DNA of 50,674 nt. Origin: a virus. The notes under the pieces are model-generated. The model searched no databases. It was given only the letters and a program-made list of their open reading frames with translations, and had not been told where the DNA came from. The stretch covers positions 1 through 50,674 of IMG/VR virus record IMGVR_UViG_3300020185_000068. One strand, 5' to 3'. The translations under genes were made by a program, and so were the position numbers. This document shows, one piece after another, positions 7,343 to 16,295 of the stretch (positions are counted from its first letter, which is position 1; every line of letters starts with the position of its first letter).

Positions 7343-7981
7343 TTAACTTCTCCTAATATCTAAGTTATTAATAAATTTAAGTACTTCTTCCTGAAGATAC
7401 TTTTGTGCGGCGTTGTCTTGATTTGAAGCATGTGCAACGTCCAATAGGATGTTACCACGCTTGCCGTTCATAATAGCTTCATATAACGGATCAGGATATG
7501 CATCAGGTGCTGATGGATTCGCAACGATGTCTACCGTTTGAATCTCAAAATCTGATACATTACCACTTTCCGCAACATTGCCGCTACCACGACTAGATAC
7601 GCCTAGCTTTACACCATTCTCCAGTAGGGTTTTACATATATTTCCCATTGGAGTTGGTAAAATCTTTAAGCGACCAAAACCATCCTGACCGTTCATCCAC
7701 ATTTTTTCAATTACATGTGATACACGGTCTAGATTAACTTGTAAGTCATCTGGATGGTCTGCTTCGCCTAATACTGTAAACCCGTCATCAATCTTGCCTT
7801 GGATGTTCTTAACAGCCTTAGCAATTTCTGTTACGGGGTAAACTCTTTGGTTTTGGTTGCGCTTGTCACCTTGAACAAATATACCTTCCATGTACAAGCT
7901 TTTACCGCCCTTGCCGTCATCGACAGCTTCGGTTACGATACTTGCTTGATCAAAGGAAAGTTGTTCTTTTAAGGTTAACAT
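7343..7981 (-). CDS. gp21: prohead core protease gp21
   Basis: A 212-residue serine protease of the T4 prohead family. The family catalytic elements are visible: His in LGEADHP (His76) and Ser in GVSSRGSG (Ser129/130), with the downstream strand VDIVANPSAPDA. It matures the head by cleaving scaffold and capsid proteins and itself. The ATG overlaps the stop of the upstream gp68-like gene, and gp22 begins 2 nt after it, so the three are likely translationally coupled. Confidence 0.93.
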   Translation of the reverse strand: MLTLKEQLSFDQASIVTEAVDDGKGGKSLYMEGIFVQGDKRNQNQRVYPVTEIAKAVKNIQGKIDDGFTVLGEADHPDDLQVNLDRVSHVIEKMWMNGQDGFGRLKILPTPMGNICKTLLENGVKLGVSSRGSGNVAESGNVSDFEIQTVDIVANPSAPDAYPDPLYEAIMNGKRGNILLDVAHASNQDNAAQKYLQEEVLKFINNLDIRRS

Positions 7982-8790
7982 TACTCAGCCGAACCTTTTT
8001 TCTCTGCGCCATGACCACGTGACTCAGGTGATAGTTTTGCGCCATCGCCTGGGTGCGTTACGCCCATGTCTTTAGATGCTGGTGTTTTGCCACCTGCTTC
8101 TTTTGTGTTGTCTGTTGATACTGGTTTCGCCATGTCGTTGCCTGCATCTTTAACTGGTGACGCTTTACCGTCATCACCTGCTGGCATATCGATTGGGTGC
8201 ATTGCACCATCTTTACCAACTTTTGTCAAGTCTGCTGCTTCTTCAAGCTCTTCAGTTTCTTCTTCGTCAGATTCTTCTGCTTCAAAAGTAATTTCTTCTT
8301 CAACGTCGTCTTCAGCGTCCATGTCCATTGCTGGAACTTCTGCTTCGTCGTCGTCTGACATGTCATCGCCAATGATTTCAGCAAATGTAGCTTTTAGATC
8401 AGCCAAAGCATCTTCAACATTCACGATAGCATCTTCAACATCATTGTCGCCTGCTTCTTCGTGATCCATTGATAGTTCTTCTTCTGAATCCATATCCATT
8501 GCTTCGTCATCTTCTTCGTCGTCTGACTCACCAAAAGCTTCTTCAGCTTCGATTTCGTCTTCTGATGTTTCGATGTCATTTAAAAAGTCATCAGCTTCTT
8601 CTTCGCCAATTGCTTCTTCTAAATCTTCTTCTGAAACCTCATCTTCTGCGATTTCATCTTGCTCCACTAGATCTGACCAGATCTCGCGGGCTCTTTCTAC
8701 AAAAGCTTCGTGCATTAGTTCTGAAGCATTTGCTTCGTCGCCGTTTACTAGGCTCTCAATAATCTTTGTATAACGATGTTGAGCACTCAT
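7981..8790 (-). CDS. acidic prohead core protein, gp68-like
   Basis: I start this at 8790 (MSAQHRYTKI, 269 residues) because AGGAGATTTAATC precedes that ATG; a longer in-frame start at 8898 has no ribosome site. The N-terminal 45 residues (KIIESLVNGDEANASELMHEAF...) resemble the conserved N-terminus of T4 internal head protein gp68. The middle is extremely acidic, with long E/D runs. The C-terminal 60 residues are G/K/P-rich and include VGKDGAMHPIDMPAGDDGK. T4 gp68 is 141 residues, so the acidic insertion is large. It sits between the portal and protease genes, the gp67/gp68 position. Confidence 0.7.
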   Translation of the reverse strand: MSAQHRYTKIIESLVNGDEANASELMHEAFVERAREIWSDLVEQDEIAEDEVSEEDLEEAIGEEEADDFLNDIETSEDEIEAEEAFGESDDEEDDEAMDMDSEEELSMDHEEAGDNDVEDAIVNVEDALADLKATFAEIIGDDMSDDDEAEVPAMDMDAEDDVEEEITFEAEESDEEETEELEEAADLTKVGKDGAMHPIDMPAGDDGKASPVKDAGNDMAKPVSTDNTKEAGGKTPASKDMGVTHPGDGAKLSPESRGHGAEKKGSAE

Positions 8791-8858
8791 GATTAAATCT
8801 CCTTCTATCCGATAGGTTATAACATATGTATTTAAGACGTGTTGGTAAAGACCATAGT

Positions 8859-8882
8859 AAAATGCATTTAAAACTGCATTTT
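8859..8882 (-). terminator. hairpin between the 65-aa gene and the gp68-like gene
   Basis: A perfect 8-bp stem AAAATGCA/TGCATTTT with an 8-nt loop. The minus strand ends in TTTT then ACTATGG, so it is at best a weak terminator or an RNA-processing/stability hairpin. A weak late-type box (TTAAATA, 8829-8835) follows it. Confidence 0.4.
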
Positions 8883-8920
8883 CGTTACTATCCTTCAAAA
8901 AACTTCATAAAACTGTTTGT

Positions 8921-9118
8921 TTATTCGTCTTTATTTTGACTATACATAGCAATATTACCTATAACTTCTTCATCATGTTCTTTTTTGCGTAGTTCTTGTA
9001 CATTACGCATTTTATTAATATGTTTAAGCTTTAGCTTTGGTCTACGTGTATCATCTATATCCCATTTGCCGTATTCGTCATCTTCTGCGCTTTGCGCTCT
9101 GACTTCATTAAATCTCAT
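8921..9118 (-). CDS. small conserved phage protein between portal and core genes
   Basis: A 65-residue basic protein (MRFNEVRAQS start). The start at 9118 is chosen because AAGGAGG lies 8 nt before it; it overlaps the portal stop by 11 nt. The core PKLKLKHINKMRNVQELRKK is Arg/Lys-rich and likely helical. The position between gp20 and gp68 is that of T4 gp67 (80 residues, internal head protein), but gp67 is acidic and I do not see homology. I believe T4-like marine phages carry a similar short gene here. The function is unknown; a head-core role is inferred from position. Confidence 0.7.
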   Translation of the reverse strand: MRFNEVRAQSAEDDEYGKWDIDDTRRPKLKLKHINKMRNVQELRKKEHDEEVIGNIAMYSQNKDE

Positions 9119-10778
9119 CTTCGCTGCCTCCTTCTGCACCGCTAATTGGACTATCAGTAGCATCGACATCTAAATCGCCACTATCTGCATCGTCTGCGCC
9201 ATCATCTAAATCAGTTGGCTCAAAGCCTTCGATGTCGCCGCCTCTAACACCTAATGATCCTAAGTCGCCTTGACTGTTTATATCTGGCTGACTGTTGGTA
9301 TCATTTTCTTTTTTCCATAAAGCTTCGTTTTCTTTAATTTCATCTTGTGTTAGACCAAGGTATTTTTGTAGTAGGAATTGTTTACTTAGGTAACCTACGC
9401 CATCTAAGTTTCCAAATAACTGAGCTCTTGAACTATCAATTTCAATTTCTCTATATTGACTAAAGCTTTGCGGTTCTACAAAGTCTAAATCAAATAAGTT
9501 TCCTGGAATATTAATACCTTTGTGTTTCATAAATAATTTAAATTCATAATCTAGGGAAGGCTGTAGAATTAATTGTAGACGTTCGCAATACTTGCTAAAT
9601 CTAAATTCTTGAATTAGTGCTGTGCCTACTCTGCCGTCTTGATATGTTGCTGTACCATCGTCTGGTCCAGTTGGCAAGTAACTTGATGGAATACGTAGTC
9701 CACGCATTAATTTATTATTAAAGTATTTTAGGTCATCAATCTCGCCAAGGTTATCACCGCCTGGCAATACTTCAACTTTAGATCCACGTCCTTCTGCTGT
9801 TTGAGCAAAGAAGTAATCTTCCATGATTGATAAAGGGTTGTAGCTTGCATCCATTACACTAGCGCCGCCGCCATTTTTAGTAGGGATACGTGTTTGGTGT
9901 ACTTCATTTTTAACACGCTCAACAAATGCCTGTGCTTTATGTGCTGGCATATTACCAACGTCAACATAAAATGCTCGACGCTCTGGAGCTCTTTGTACAC
10001 GATAGATAATAATACTATCTTCTAATAATTCTTTTTGTTTGTATACTTTAAATACACTGTCAAGGATACTGTTACCAAATGGCCATGCCGCATTCATTCC
10101 GTCTGTTAGACTAATATGAACTACGTGTGCTGCATCAACTGCAAACTCTGTGTTATTGGCATTCATGCCGCCTTGATATGTTCCTGGACTTGTATTTTGT
10201 GCTGCACCAGTTACGCCACCAGTTGTATTATTGATACCCATATTGTTTAATTTGCGGGTATCTGTAGTAACCATGTCGTTTAAGTTTAGTGCAATATTTT
10301 TTATAATGTACTGATCAATTTCTTTACCAGTACTTTCGTTTACAATTGCTTTGGAAATATCTGATTGATTGACCCAAATTAATTTAAATGTTTCTGGATC
10401 ACGAATAAAAAAGTGATCTCCATACTTAATTGTAGATCTAAACACACCAAACATTCTACGTTCAAAATCATTAATGTTACACCACTGCTTTAGTGTTGTA
10501 TTAATAGCAGAAATTTCACTTTCTGTCATTTCATCTTTGTAATTGATTGTGAATGGTAATCTGCTTTGTGATTCACTCTGTGTAGCAAATTCAGCAATGG
10601 TATCCAATGCTGCATTAATTTCACTATCCTGATCCATTTGGTCATACTGAGTATATCGCTCAACACGATTTGGCATACCAGAATATACTTCTGGTAACCA
10701 GGATTGCCATCTATTGGCTTTTGTACGTCCAGATCCTGTAGAAGGTTCGTACTTTGTGAAATGTTTTTTCCAGCTCAT
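9108..10778 (-). CDS. gp20: portal vertex protein gp20
   Basis: A 556-residue portal of the T4 gp20 family, which forms the dodecameric ring for DNA entry and initiates prohead assembly. Diagnostic phrases are NRVERYTQYDQMDQDSEINAAL near residue 37, RAPERRAFYVDVGNMP near 260, EDYFFAQTAEGRGSKVEVLPGG near 315 and RIPSSYLPTG near 360. The C-terminal 60 residues are acidic (DLDDGADDADSGD). It is the first gene of the head operon and has its own sigma70-type promoter just upstream. Confidence 0.96.
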   Translation of the reverse strand: MSWKKHFTKYEPSTGSGRTKANRWQSWLPEVYSGMPNRVERYTQYDQMDQDSEINAALDTIAEFATQSESQSRLPFTINYKDEMTESEISAINTTLKQWCNINDFERRMFGVFRSTIKYGDHFFIRDPETFKLIWVNQSDISKAIVNESTGKEIDQYIIKNIALNLNDMVTTDTRKLNNMGINNTTGGVTGAAQNTSPGTYQGGMNANNTEFAVDAAHVVHISLTDGMNAAWPFGNSILDSVFKVYKQKELLEDSIIIYRVQRAPERRAFYVDVGNMPAHKAQAFVERVKNEVHQTRIPTKNGGGASVMDASYNPLSIMEDYFFAQTAEGRGSKVEVLPGGDNLGEIDDLKYFNNKLMRGLRIPSSYLPTGPDDGTATYQDGRVGTALIQEFRFSKYCERLQLILQPSLDYEFKLFMKHKGINIPGNLFDLDFVEPQSFSQYREIEIDSSRAQLFGNLDGVGYLSKQFLLQKYLGLTQDEIKENEALWKKENDTNSQPDINSQGDLGSLGVRGGDIEGFEPTDLDDGADDADSGDLDVDATDSPISGAEGGSEDEI

Positions 10779-10792
10779 TGTTTTATACCTTT

Positions 10793-10821
10793 AATATAGT
10801 GTATTTAGTTGTTCTTGTCAA
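10793..10821 (-). promoter_or_regulatory. sigma70-type promoter upstream of gp20
   Basis: Minus strand: TTGACA (10821-10816), 17-nt spacer, TATATT (10798-10793). The spacer holds CTAAATAC, one base from the late-promoter box, so the same site could also serve gp55. Confidence 0.65.
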
Positions 10822-13397
10822 CCAAAAGTTCGTCCTGTAGTGTTTATTCTTTGATATTTCTTGACTTCATCCCTTAATGCCATAACTACACCACGGTATG
10901 TCTCTTTTACGGTTGCTAATTCTTCTATATGTGACTTAAATTGCTCAAAATCTGGAGCATTTGTATTATTACTTGATTCTTGAGATACTGGTCTTATATT
11001 TTGTACAATTTGATTATTATTATTATCATTAACTGTACTTGCCGTAGTAGTATTTATGGTTGCAGGTTCTGTTGTTGGTTGTGCATTTGTTGCAATTGTT
11101 GCATTAGGAGTAGTTGTAGAAAACGGATTTAATAAACTGGTTAATGGATTAATAAATCCAAGAAAACTGTCTATAATATCTGTTGGCATTGGTGGCATTG
11201 GAGTTTCAATGTTTACATCTTTGTGTTCTTGATTATCACCAATAGTAGGAAGTAATGACACATCGACCTTTTCTGCCGCTGCCGTAAATGCATGAATAGC
11301 ACGGGCGCTAGATTCAATTATTGATGTCATTTCACTAAAGGGTATAATTCTTCCATCTGTACTAGGTTCAAAGTACTCAGGTCCTGCTTCGCCAACAACA
11401 TACCCTTGGCTATTGGCCGCAGGAGTAACTGTGCCGCCAAACTGTCTAGCTTTCATAAATGCATTGGTTCCAGGGAATATAGGATGTGGCATTTTTACAA
11501 CTTCGCCATGCACTGGATCGTTCACTACATGTATTGTACCTCCTGACATATCCATCATAGATTTAAATGCTTCCATTTGTGCTTGATTAAATTCAAGAAC
11601 ATCTGCATCTCCAATTTCATCTGTAAACTCTGGATTTAGTTCTCCAGATTCTTCCATTAATTGTAATTGTGTATCACGGTCGTCAGTAGTGATCTCTGAG
11701 AAGTCAATTTTGCCTCCTCCAATACCAGTGTCAGTTTGATCTTGCACTTGTCCATTTAATATATTAGCAAGTTGTTCCATACCCCCAGCAACTAATCTTG
11801 CAAATCCTGCTGATTTTTCTAAATCTGGCGTTAGTTTGGTTTGTGCTTGTAAAAATAATGTTGTTAGCTCATTAAGTGCAACTGTTGCAGTGCCAGATAC
11901 TAACATCTTGGCTTGTAAATCTCGGTATGCTTCGTCACGTTCCTGTTGTGTTCCATTTAACAATGTATTAAAATCTTTGTTAGCAAGGATACTTTTATTG
12001 GTAAAATCCAATACCATAGCTGCATATGCACTCGTTTCACCAGTGTTCATTCTAATTTCAGGCATTAAATCTTCCAATGCTGCTATTTCTTGAAACACAA
12101 ATGTTCTTAATTCTTCAGGAGTTGCGCCATTAGCTACCGCAGTTTGTATTTTACCCATTATATCTACACCAGTAGTGTTTAATATTGCTGACACATTTCC
12201 CGATGGATCTGCGGCACGTAGTGCTGCTCTTAGATCTATGTTTGCTGGATTTTCACCTGCTTCAAGTTCACCATACGCTACACCAATTGCTGTTTGTATC
12301 ATTTCTGATACACCACTAGGCAAATATTCAGCAGTGTTTGCAAATTGTCTTACAATTGTTTCAATAACATCAGCTTCTTCGCCAAACCCACCTTCTCTCA
12401 ATCTAATTAATGCCGCCGCAGTTGTTGGATTCTTCATTGCTTCATTTTGTTCAGCAAGTAACTGATCTCTGCTTTTGCCTGTTAGTGCAGCTAAAGAAGT
12501 AGTTTCTTGCATTAATTTATGGTAGCTACCTTGTAGTAATGTTGATGCGTCTGATGTTTCACTATTAACTCTACCAGTTAAACGTGAGACTTCAATAAAC
12601 TCTGCAAATCCGGCAGCCAATTGTTCATTTGATAATCCAAAGTCTCCAAACTGGTTACTTGCGTCATTTAATTCTTTAAACTGGTTAATAAATTCAGTTA
12701 CACCGCCACTTACGCCATTGCCCAACACTTGTAAACTCGTACCATATTGAACAGCAATTTCGCTTAATTGATTGTATGTAATGCCAGCATTTGATGCAGA
12801 TTCTCTTAGTTTTTGAAATGACCCACTGGCATCAAAAAAGATAGCACCAGCATTAATCATATTTGCTTGTGCTTTAGCAAATGATTCTAATTGCCCTGCA
12901 ACAAAACCAGCATATGCAAAAAATGCATCTCCCAATCCGTCAGCTGCACTTGCTATAAATTCTCCTGCACCATCAAAAGCTTCTCCTAGCATTTTTGAAT
13001 TTCTAAGCCATGAGCCGCCGCCTTTGCCCAACCATCCTGCGGCTAGTTCTGCATTTTTAGTCATTGTAGATAAAGGTTGGCTTGTATCACTTAATGCGTC
13101 AACTACGTCGCTAGTTGCTTTAGCAATGCCTTTGGCAAATCCAGCTCTTGCTTTTTTCTCATCATCTGTTTCTTGACGTTTTACTTCTTCAAGAGAATCA
13201 AACATATGTTTGATACTATCTTCAATTTCATCAGTGTCCAGATTTAGATCTGCAACTTCTTTAATTAGTGAACTATTTAATTTTCCGCCAATTTTTAGTT
13301 GTTCGACAAGAACATTTAACGTAGCTTCACGAGCCCAAGCTGGTACTGGAATGGTTGTACCATCTGGAAGTGTTAAGTTATATATTTTATCTGACAT
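10818..13397 (-). CDS. tape-measure-like protein C (no lytic domain)
   Basis: An 859-residue protein, third of three tandem paralogues. The N-terminus has the shared WAxEATL motif (PAWAREATL near residue 20). Residues about 180-330 hold the common core: AKAQANMINAGA then a helical stretch and LTGKSRDQLLAEQNEAM. Near residue 660 is FGGTV...YVVGEAGPEYFEPS...GRIIP, the C-terminal hallmark of many tail tape-measure proteins. Gly/Ala-rich segments near 120-190 look membrane-active. Among the three it is the best candidate for the true tape measure. Its ATG directly follows the upstream stop, which suggests translational coupling. T4's tape measure gp29 (590 residues) shows no obvious likeness. Confidence 0.7.
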   Translation of the reverse strand: MSDKIYNLTLPDGTTIPVPAWAREATLNVLVEQLKIGGKLNSSLIKEVADLNLDTDEIEDSIKHMFDSLEEVKRQETDDEKKARAGFAKGIAKATSDVVDALSDTSQPLSTMTKNAELAAGWLGKGGGSWLRNSKMLGEAFDGAGEFIASAADGLGDAFFAYAGFVAGQLESFAKAQANMINAGAIFFDASGSFQKLRESASNAGITYNQLSEIAVQYGTSLQVLGNGVSGGVTEFINQFKELNDASNQFGDFGLSNEQLAAGFAEFIEVSRLTGRVNSETSDASTLLQGSYHKLMQETTSLAALTGKSRDQLLAEQNEAMKNPTTAAALIRLREGGFGEEADVIETIVRQFANTAEYLPSGVSEMIQTAIGVAYGELEAGENPANIDLRAALRAADPSGNVSAILNTTGVDIMGKIQTAVANGATPEELRTFVFQEIAALEDLMPEIRMNTGETSAYAAMVLDFTNKSILANKDFNTLLNGTQQERDEAYRDLQAKMLVSGTATVALNELTTLFLQAQTKLTPDLEKSAGFARLVAGGMEQLANILNGQVQDQTDTGIGGGKIDFSEITTDDRDTQLQLMEESGELNPEFTDEIGDADVLEFNQAQMEAFKSMMDMSGGTIHVVNDPVHGEVVKMPHPIFPGTNAFMKARQFGGTVTPAANSQGYVVGEAGPEYFEPSTDGRIIPFSEMTSIIESSARAIHAFTAAAEKVDVSLLPTIGDNQEHKDVNIETPMPPMPTDIIDSFLGFINPLTSLLNPFSTTTPNATIATNAQPTTEPATINTTTASTVNDNNNNQIVQNIRPVSQESSNNTNAPDFEQFKSHIEELATVKETYRGVVMALRDEVKKYQRINTTGRTFG

Positions 13398-16295
13398 TTA
13401 AGTTACTTGCCTTTGTGCTGAACTAGCTAATATATTTCTAATCTCTGATATTGCTGCTGATATTTCTATATCAACTGACGGATCATTGCTTATTACAGAT
13501 GCATAGTCAGACGCATTCGTAGTAGAATCATTAACTTCGTTACTTGTATTTATAGGTTCTGTAATACTGGTAGAATCTGCAAGTACTGTAGTTTCCCCAG
13601 CTTGGCGGCCCGGACGTTGGCTAGGCGGCATATGCATTTCACTTAGTTGTGGCATATCTTCATTAATTTGGCCTGTGTTATCTCTTTCTGAAATATACGC
13701 TTGTTCTTCATCTGATAACGAAGTATCAATCTCTTGCATTTGTCCTGATTCTATTCTTTGTAAAAATCCTGCCGCAACTCCTGCCCTCATTTGTGCATCA
13801 GATACTTTCGATGCAGTATCTGGATATGCACCCCAAGTCAGTCTATAAACTTCTCTGGAGTCAACTAATTTTGCTCTGTTTGTTTCACTCATATTTCCAT
13901 AATATGCTGCTGCAATTCTTGGCGCCCAATATGGATCATTAACTAAGTCTGGATTGTTAACAAGGTCAACACCAGCTATCTCTCCAATTCTCCTATAATT
14001 TTCTATACCGGTTAACTGAATATACCCACGCCCACGATAATCATAACCTCCCAAATTACCACTTCTAACAAAATTAGCACTAATGCTTCCGCCATTATCT
14101 TGTCTAGATAATCCATTATCTCTTGCTACTTGGCGCCTATGTTCTTGTTCTTCTCCGTACATTGCATCATAAAATGCTCTATCATCTGCTTTAAGTAATT
14201 CTATTTCTTGATCAGTATAAAATTGCGCACGGGATGCCAATACTTCTCTAATTCTAGATATGCTTGTATTTCTATAGCTTGTTTCTTCTAATAATTGAAA
14301 TCCACTTTCGCCACTTACCATTCCAAGTATATTAGCTTGTGCTCTTTGATCAGTAATTCCATATTCAGATAGTGCTTCTATCATTCTAGCTGCAACTACA
14401 TCAGCACTTGCTTGTGGACGTCCACTGCTATCTACTGTCTGTTCTCCTGTAAATAAATGGGATATATCACTTGCTGGCATATCAATAGAACCTCCCACCA
14501 TTCCTGGTAAGTCGTGAGAATCTAAAACTGCATTAAACTGTTCAACAGTGGTTACTGTTTGTAACTCTGCTAGCATTGCTTGTCTAGCTTCTGTTAATTT
14601 TTGTCGTTCTTCAGATTGTGCTGCTTCACTATCTAAGTCAATCACCTCATCTTTTCTTCCTGATAAATTCAACGCACTCATTGAGTTTTGTAAGAACTCC
14701 AACCCCACTCCAAAAACATTAATGGCGCCAGCAGTAGTATCGTATTCTGGCAAAATTTTAGCTTTAACTGTTGCTGTAAACACACCTATATCACTAATCG
14801 CTTGTACTGCTTCGCTTGCTATTGTTACGGCAGTATCTATTGTTGTTTTAGTAAAGTTTGTTATAGCTAAATTTCTTTCAAATGCTGACTCTGGTATTGT
14901 AGTAATAATGTCTTGTATCATTCTAGCATTAACTTGTTCTGGTGCTACATCTAAATATGATATATCTACTGTGTCACTATCTCTCATAGCCGTCATTAAA
15001 TCAATATAGTCGTTTGTTAATTGGCCTGGATCACTTGCATCGTATCCTGCTTGTACAATTGTTTGCATCATTTCAATATATTGATTTTTAACTTGTGGAC
15101 CCATTGCTGTTAACATTTTTAACATATCATTACTCATGTTATTGAGTATATTGCCGCCATCAAAATCTATATCATAAACTGCTCGAGTAAGTATATCTGT
15201 ACTTTCTTTTCTAAAATCTTCAGGTAATGGCGTCATCAACATACTTAAAAATCCAATATTTTCAGTTATATTCTTTGCACCATCATCACCAAACATATCT
15301 ATAATTTGTGCATAATTTCTATCTAATGCAGCAGTTAGTTCAATTGTACCCAAGGCATCAGTTCTTGCCTTTAGAAGTTCATCTCTTTTTTGTCCAGTTC
15401 TATTTGCCATTGTTAATGAAAATATACTATTGGTCTCAAATGTTTGGGCCACTTGCATTTTAGTTTCTTCATTAAAGGCAGATATCTGATTTAATCGGTA
15501 TAACAGTTGCGTATTTGACGCAATTTCTTTCGCATAATCACGCAACATTAATCCATATGTGGAAAATCCATCTGCTTGTTTCATAACTAATGCCATATTT
15601 GTAAACTTTTGATATCCATCAGCTGCATCGTTTGTCATGTTTGCAAACACTGGACCAAAGTCACTAAATTCTTTAATAAAATCTTGCTGTGTCATTCCTA
15701 ACAATCCAGCGTTATCTCTAATTTGATTAAACACTGTTAAGTCATTTGATAATATGCCAAAGTCAATCATTGTACGCAATGCTTTTTCTTGATCTTGTAC
15801 AAACTTCAATGCAATGCCGCCAATAGCAACTGTACCAATAACAGCATTGGTTCCTAGGTTTAAACCGTCAACACCAGTTTCAACAGCTCTAATTAGTTTG
15901 GCGTATCTATTATTTGATGCTAATGAAAGCCATCTTGCACTATCAGTAAGTTCGTCAGCAGCGTTAGCTACGCCGTCTAAACCCTTGGCCATATTATATG
16001 CTAGTTCATTAATAGCGTTTATACTATCGTCTCTTGCCATTGTTTTAATTATACTACTAGTTGTTGTACTTAAATGCTTGGAATATCTATTAAATGTTGA
16101 TCCTCTATCTGCATTTTTTTTAATCTCATCAACAACACTATCCCAACTAGCTGGATCATTTCTTATTTTAGCAATTGCTTGTCTAGCCTTTAGGTTTGCA
16201 CTAGACTGTTCACCATAAGCAATTTTCAAAGTTTCTTCACTTGCCCATGGATACGCCATTACAATTTCATTAATCCAGTTTTCAATACTATTCAT
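13398..16295 (-). CDS. tape-measure-like protein B with GH19 muramidase/chitinase domain
   Basis: A 965-residue paralogue of its two neighbours. The shared N-terminal motif is YPWASEETL (residues 15-23). The core aligns as QDQEKALRTMIDFGILSNDL...GPVFANM and RTGQKRDELLKARTDAL. From about residue 640 a lysozyme-like GH19 domain follows: NILGMVSGESGF holds the probable catalytic Glu, and YRGRGYIQLTGIENY near 752 is the family hallmark. GH19 phage enzymes cut peptidoglycan. A wall-degrading domain on a tape-measure-like body would be delivered through the tail at infection. The start overlaps the upstream stop as TAATG. The C-terminal 90 residues are disordered-looking. Confidence 0.8.
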   Translation of the reverse strand: MNSIENWINEIVMAYPWASEETLKIAYGEQSSANLKARQAIAKIRNDPASWDSVVDEIKKNADRGSTFNRYSKHLSTTTSSIIKTMARDDSINAINELAYNMAKGLDGVANAADELTDSARWLSLASNNRYAKLIRAVETGVDGLNLGTNAVIGTVAIGGIALKFVQDQEKALRTMIDFGILSNDLTVFNQIRDNAGLLGMTQQDFIKEFSDFGPVFANMTNDAADGYQKFTNMALVMKQADGFSTYGLMLRDYAKEIASNTQLLYRLNQISAFNEETKMQVAQTFETNSIFSLTMANRTGQKRDELLKARTDALGTIELTAALDRNYAQIIDMFGDDGAKNITENIGFLSMLMTPLPEDFRKESTDILTRAVYDIDFDGGNILNNMSNDMLKMLTAMGPQVKNQYIEMMQTIVQAGYDASDPGQLTNDYIDLMTAMRDSDTVDISYLDVAPEQVNARMIQDIITTIPESAFERNLAITNFTKTTIDTAVTIASEAVQAISDIGVFTATVKAKILPEYDTTAGAINVFGVGLEFLQNSMSALNLSGRKDEVIDLDSEAAQSEERQKLTEARQAMLAELQTVTTVEQFNAVLDSHDLPGMVGGSIDMPASDISHLFTGEQTVDSSGRPQASADVVAARMIEALSEYGITDQRAQANILGMVSGESGFQLLEETSYRNTSISRIREVLASRAQFYTDQEIELLKADDRAFYDAMYGEEQEHRRQVARDNGLSRQDNGGSISANFVRSGNLGGYDYRGRGYIQLTGIENYRRIGEIAGVDLVNNPDLVNDPYWAPRIAAAYYGNMSETNRAKLVDSREVYRLTWGAYPDTASKVSDAQMRAGVAAGFLQRIESGQMQEIDTSLSDEEQAYISERDNTGQINEDMPQLSEMHMPPSQRPGRQAGETTVLADSTSITEPINTSNEVNDSTTNASDYASVISNDPSVDIEISAAISEIRNILASSAQRQVT

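Noticed and set aside
8066-8773. Plus-strand open frames opposite the acidic gp68-like gene
   Set aside because: Ser- and Leu-rich readings are the antisense of acidic GAA/GAT codons; no ribosome sites.
8791-8898. Upstream start extending the gp68-like gene to 305 residues
   Set aside because: No ribosome site at 8898, and the conserved N-terminus begins at 8790 behind AGGAGATTTAATC.
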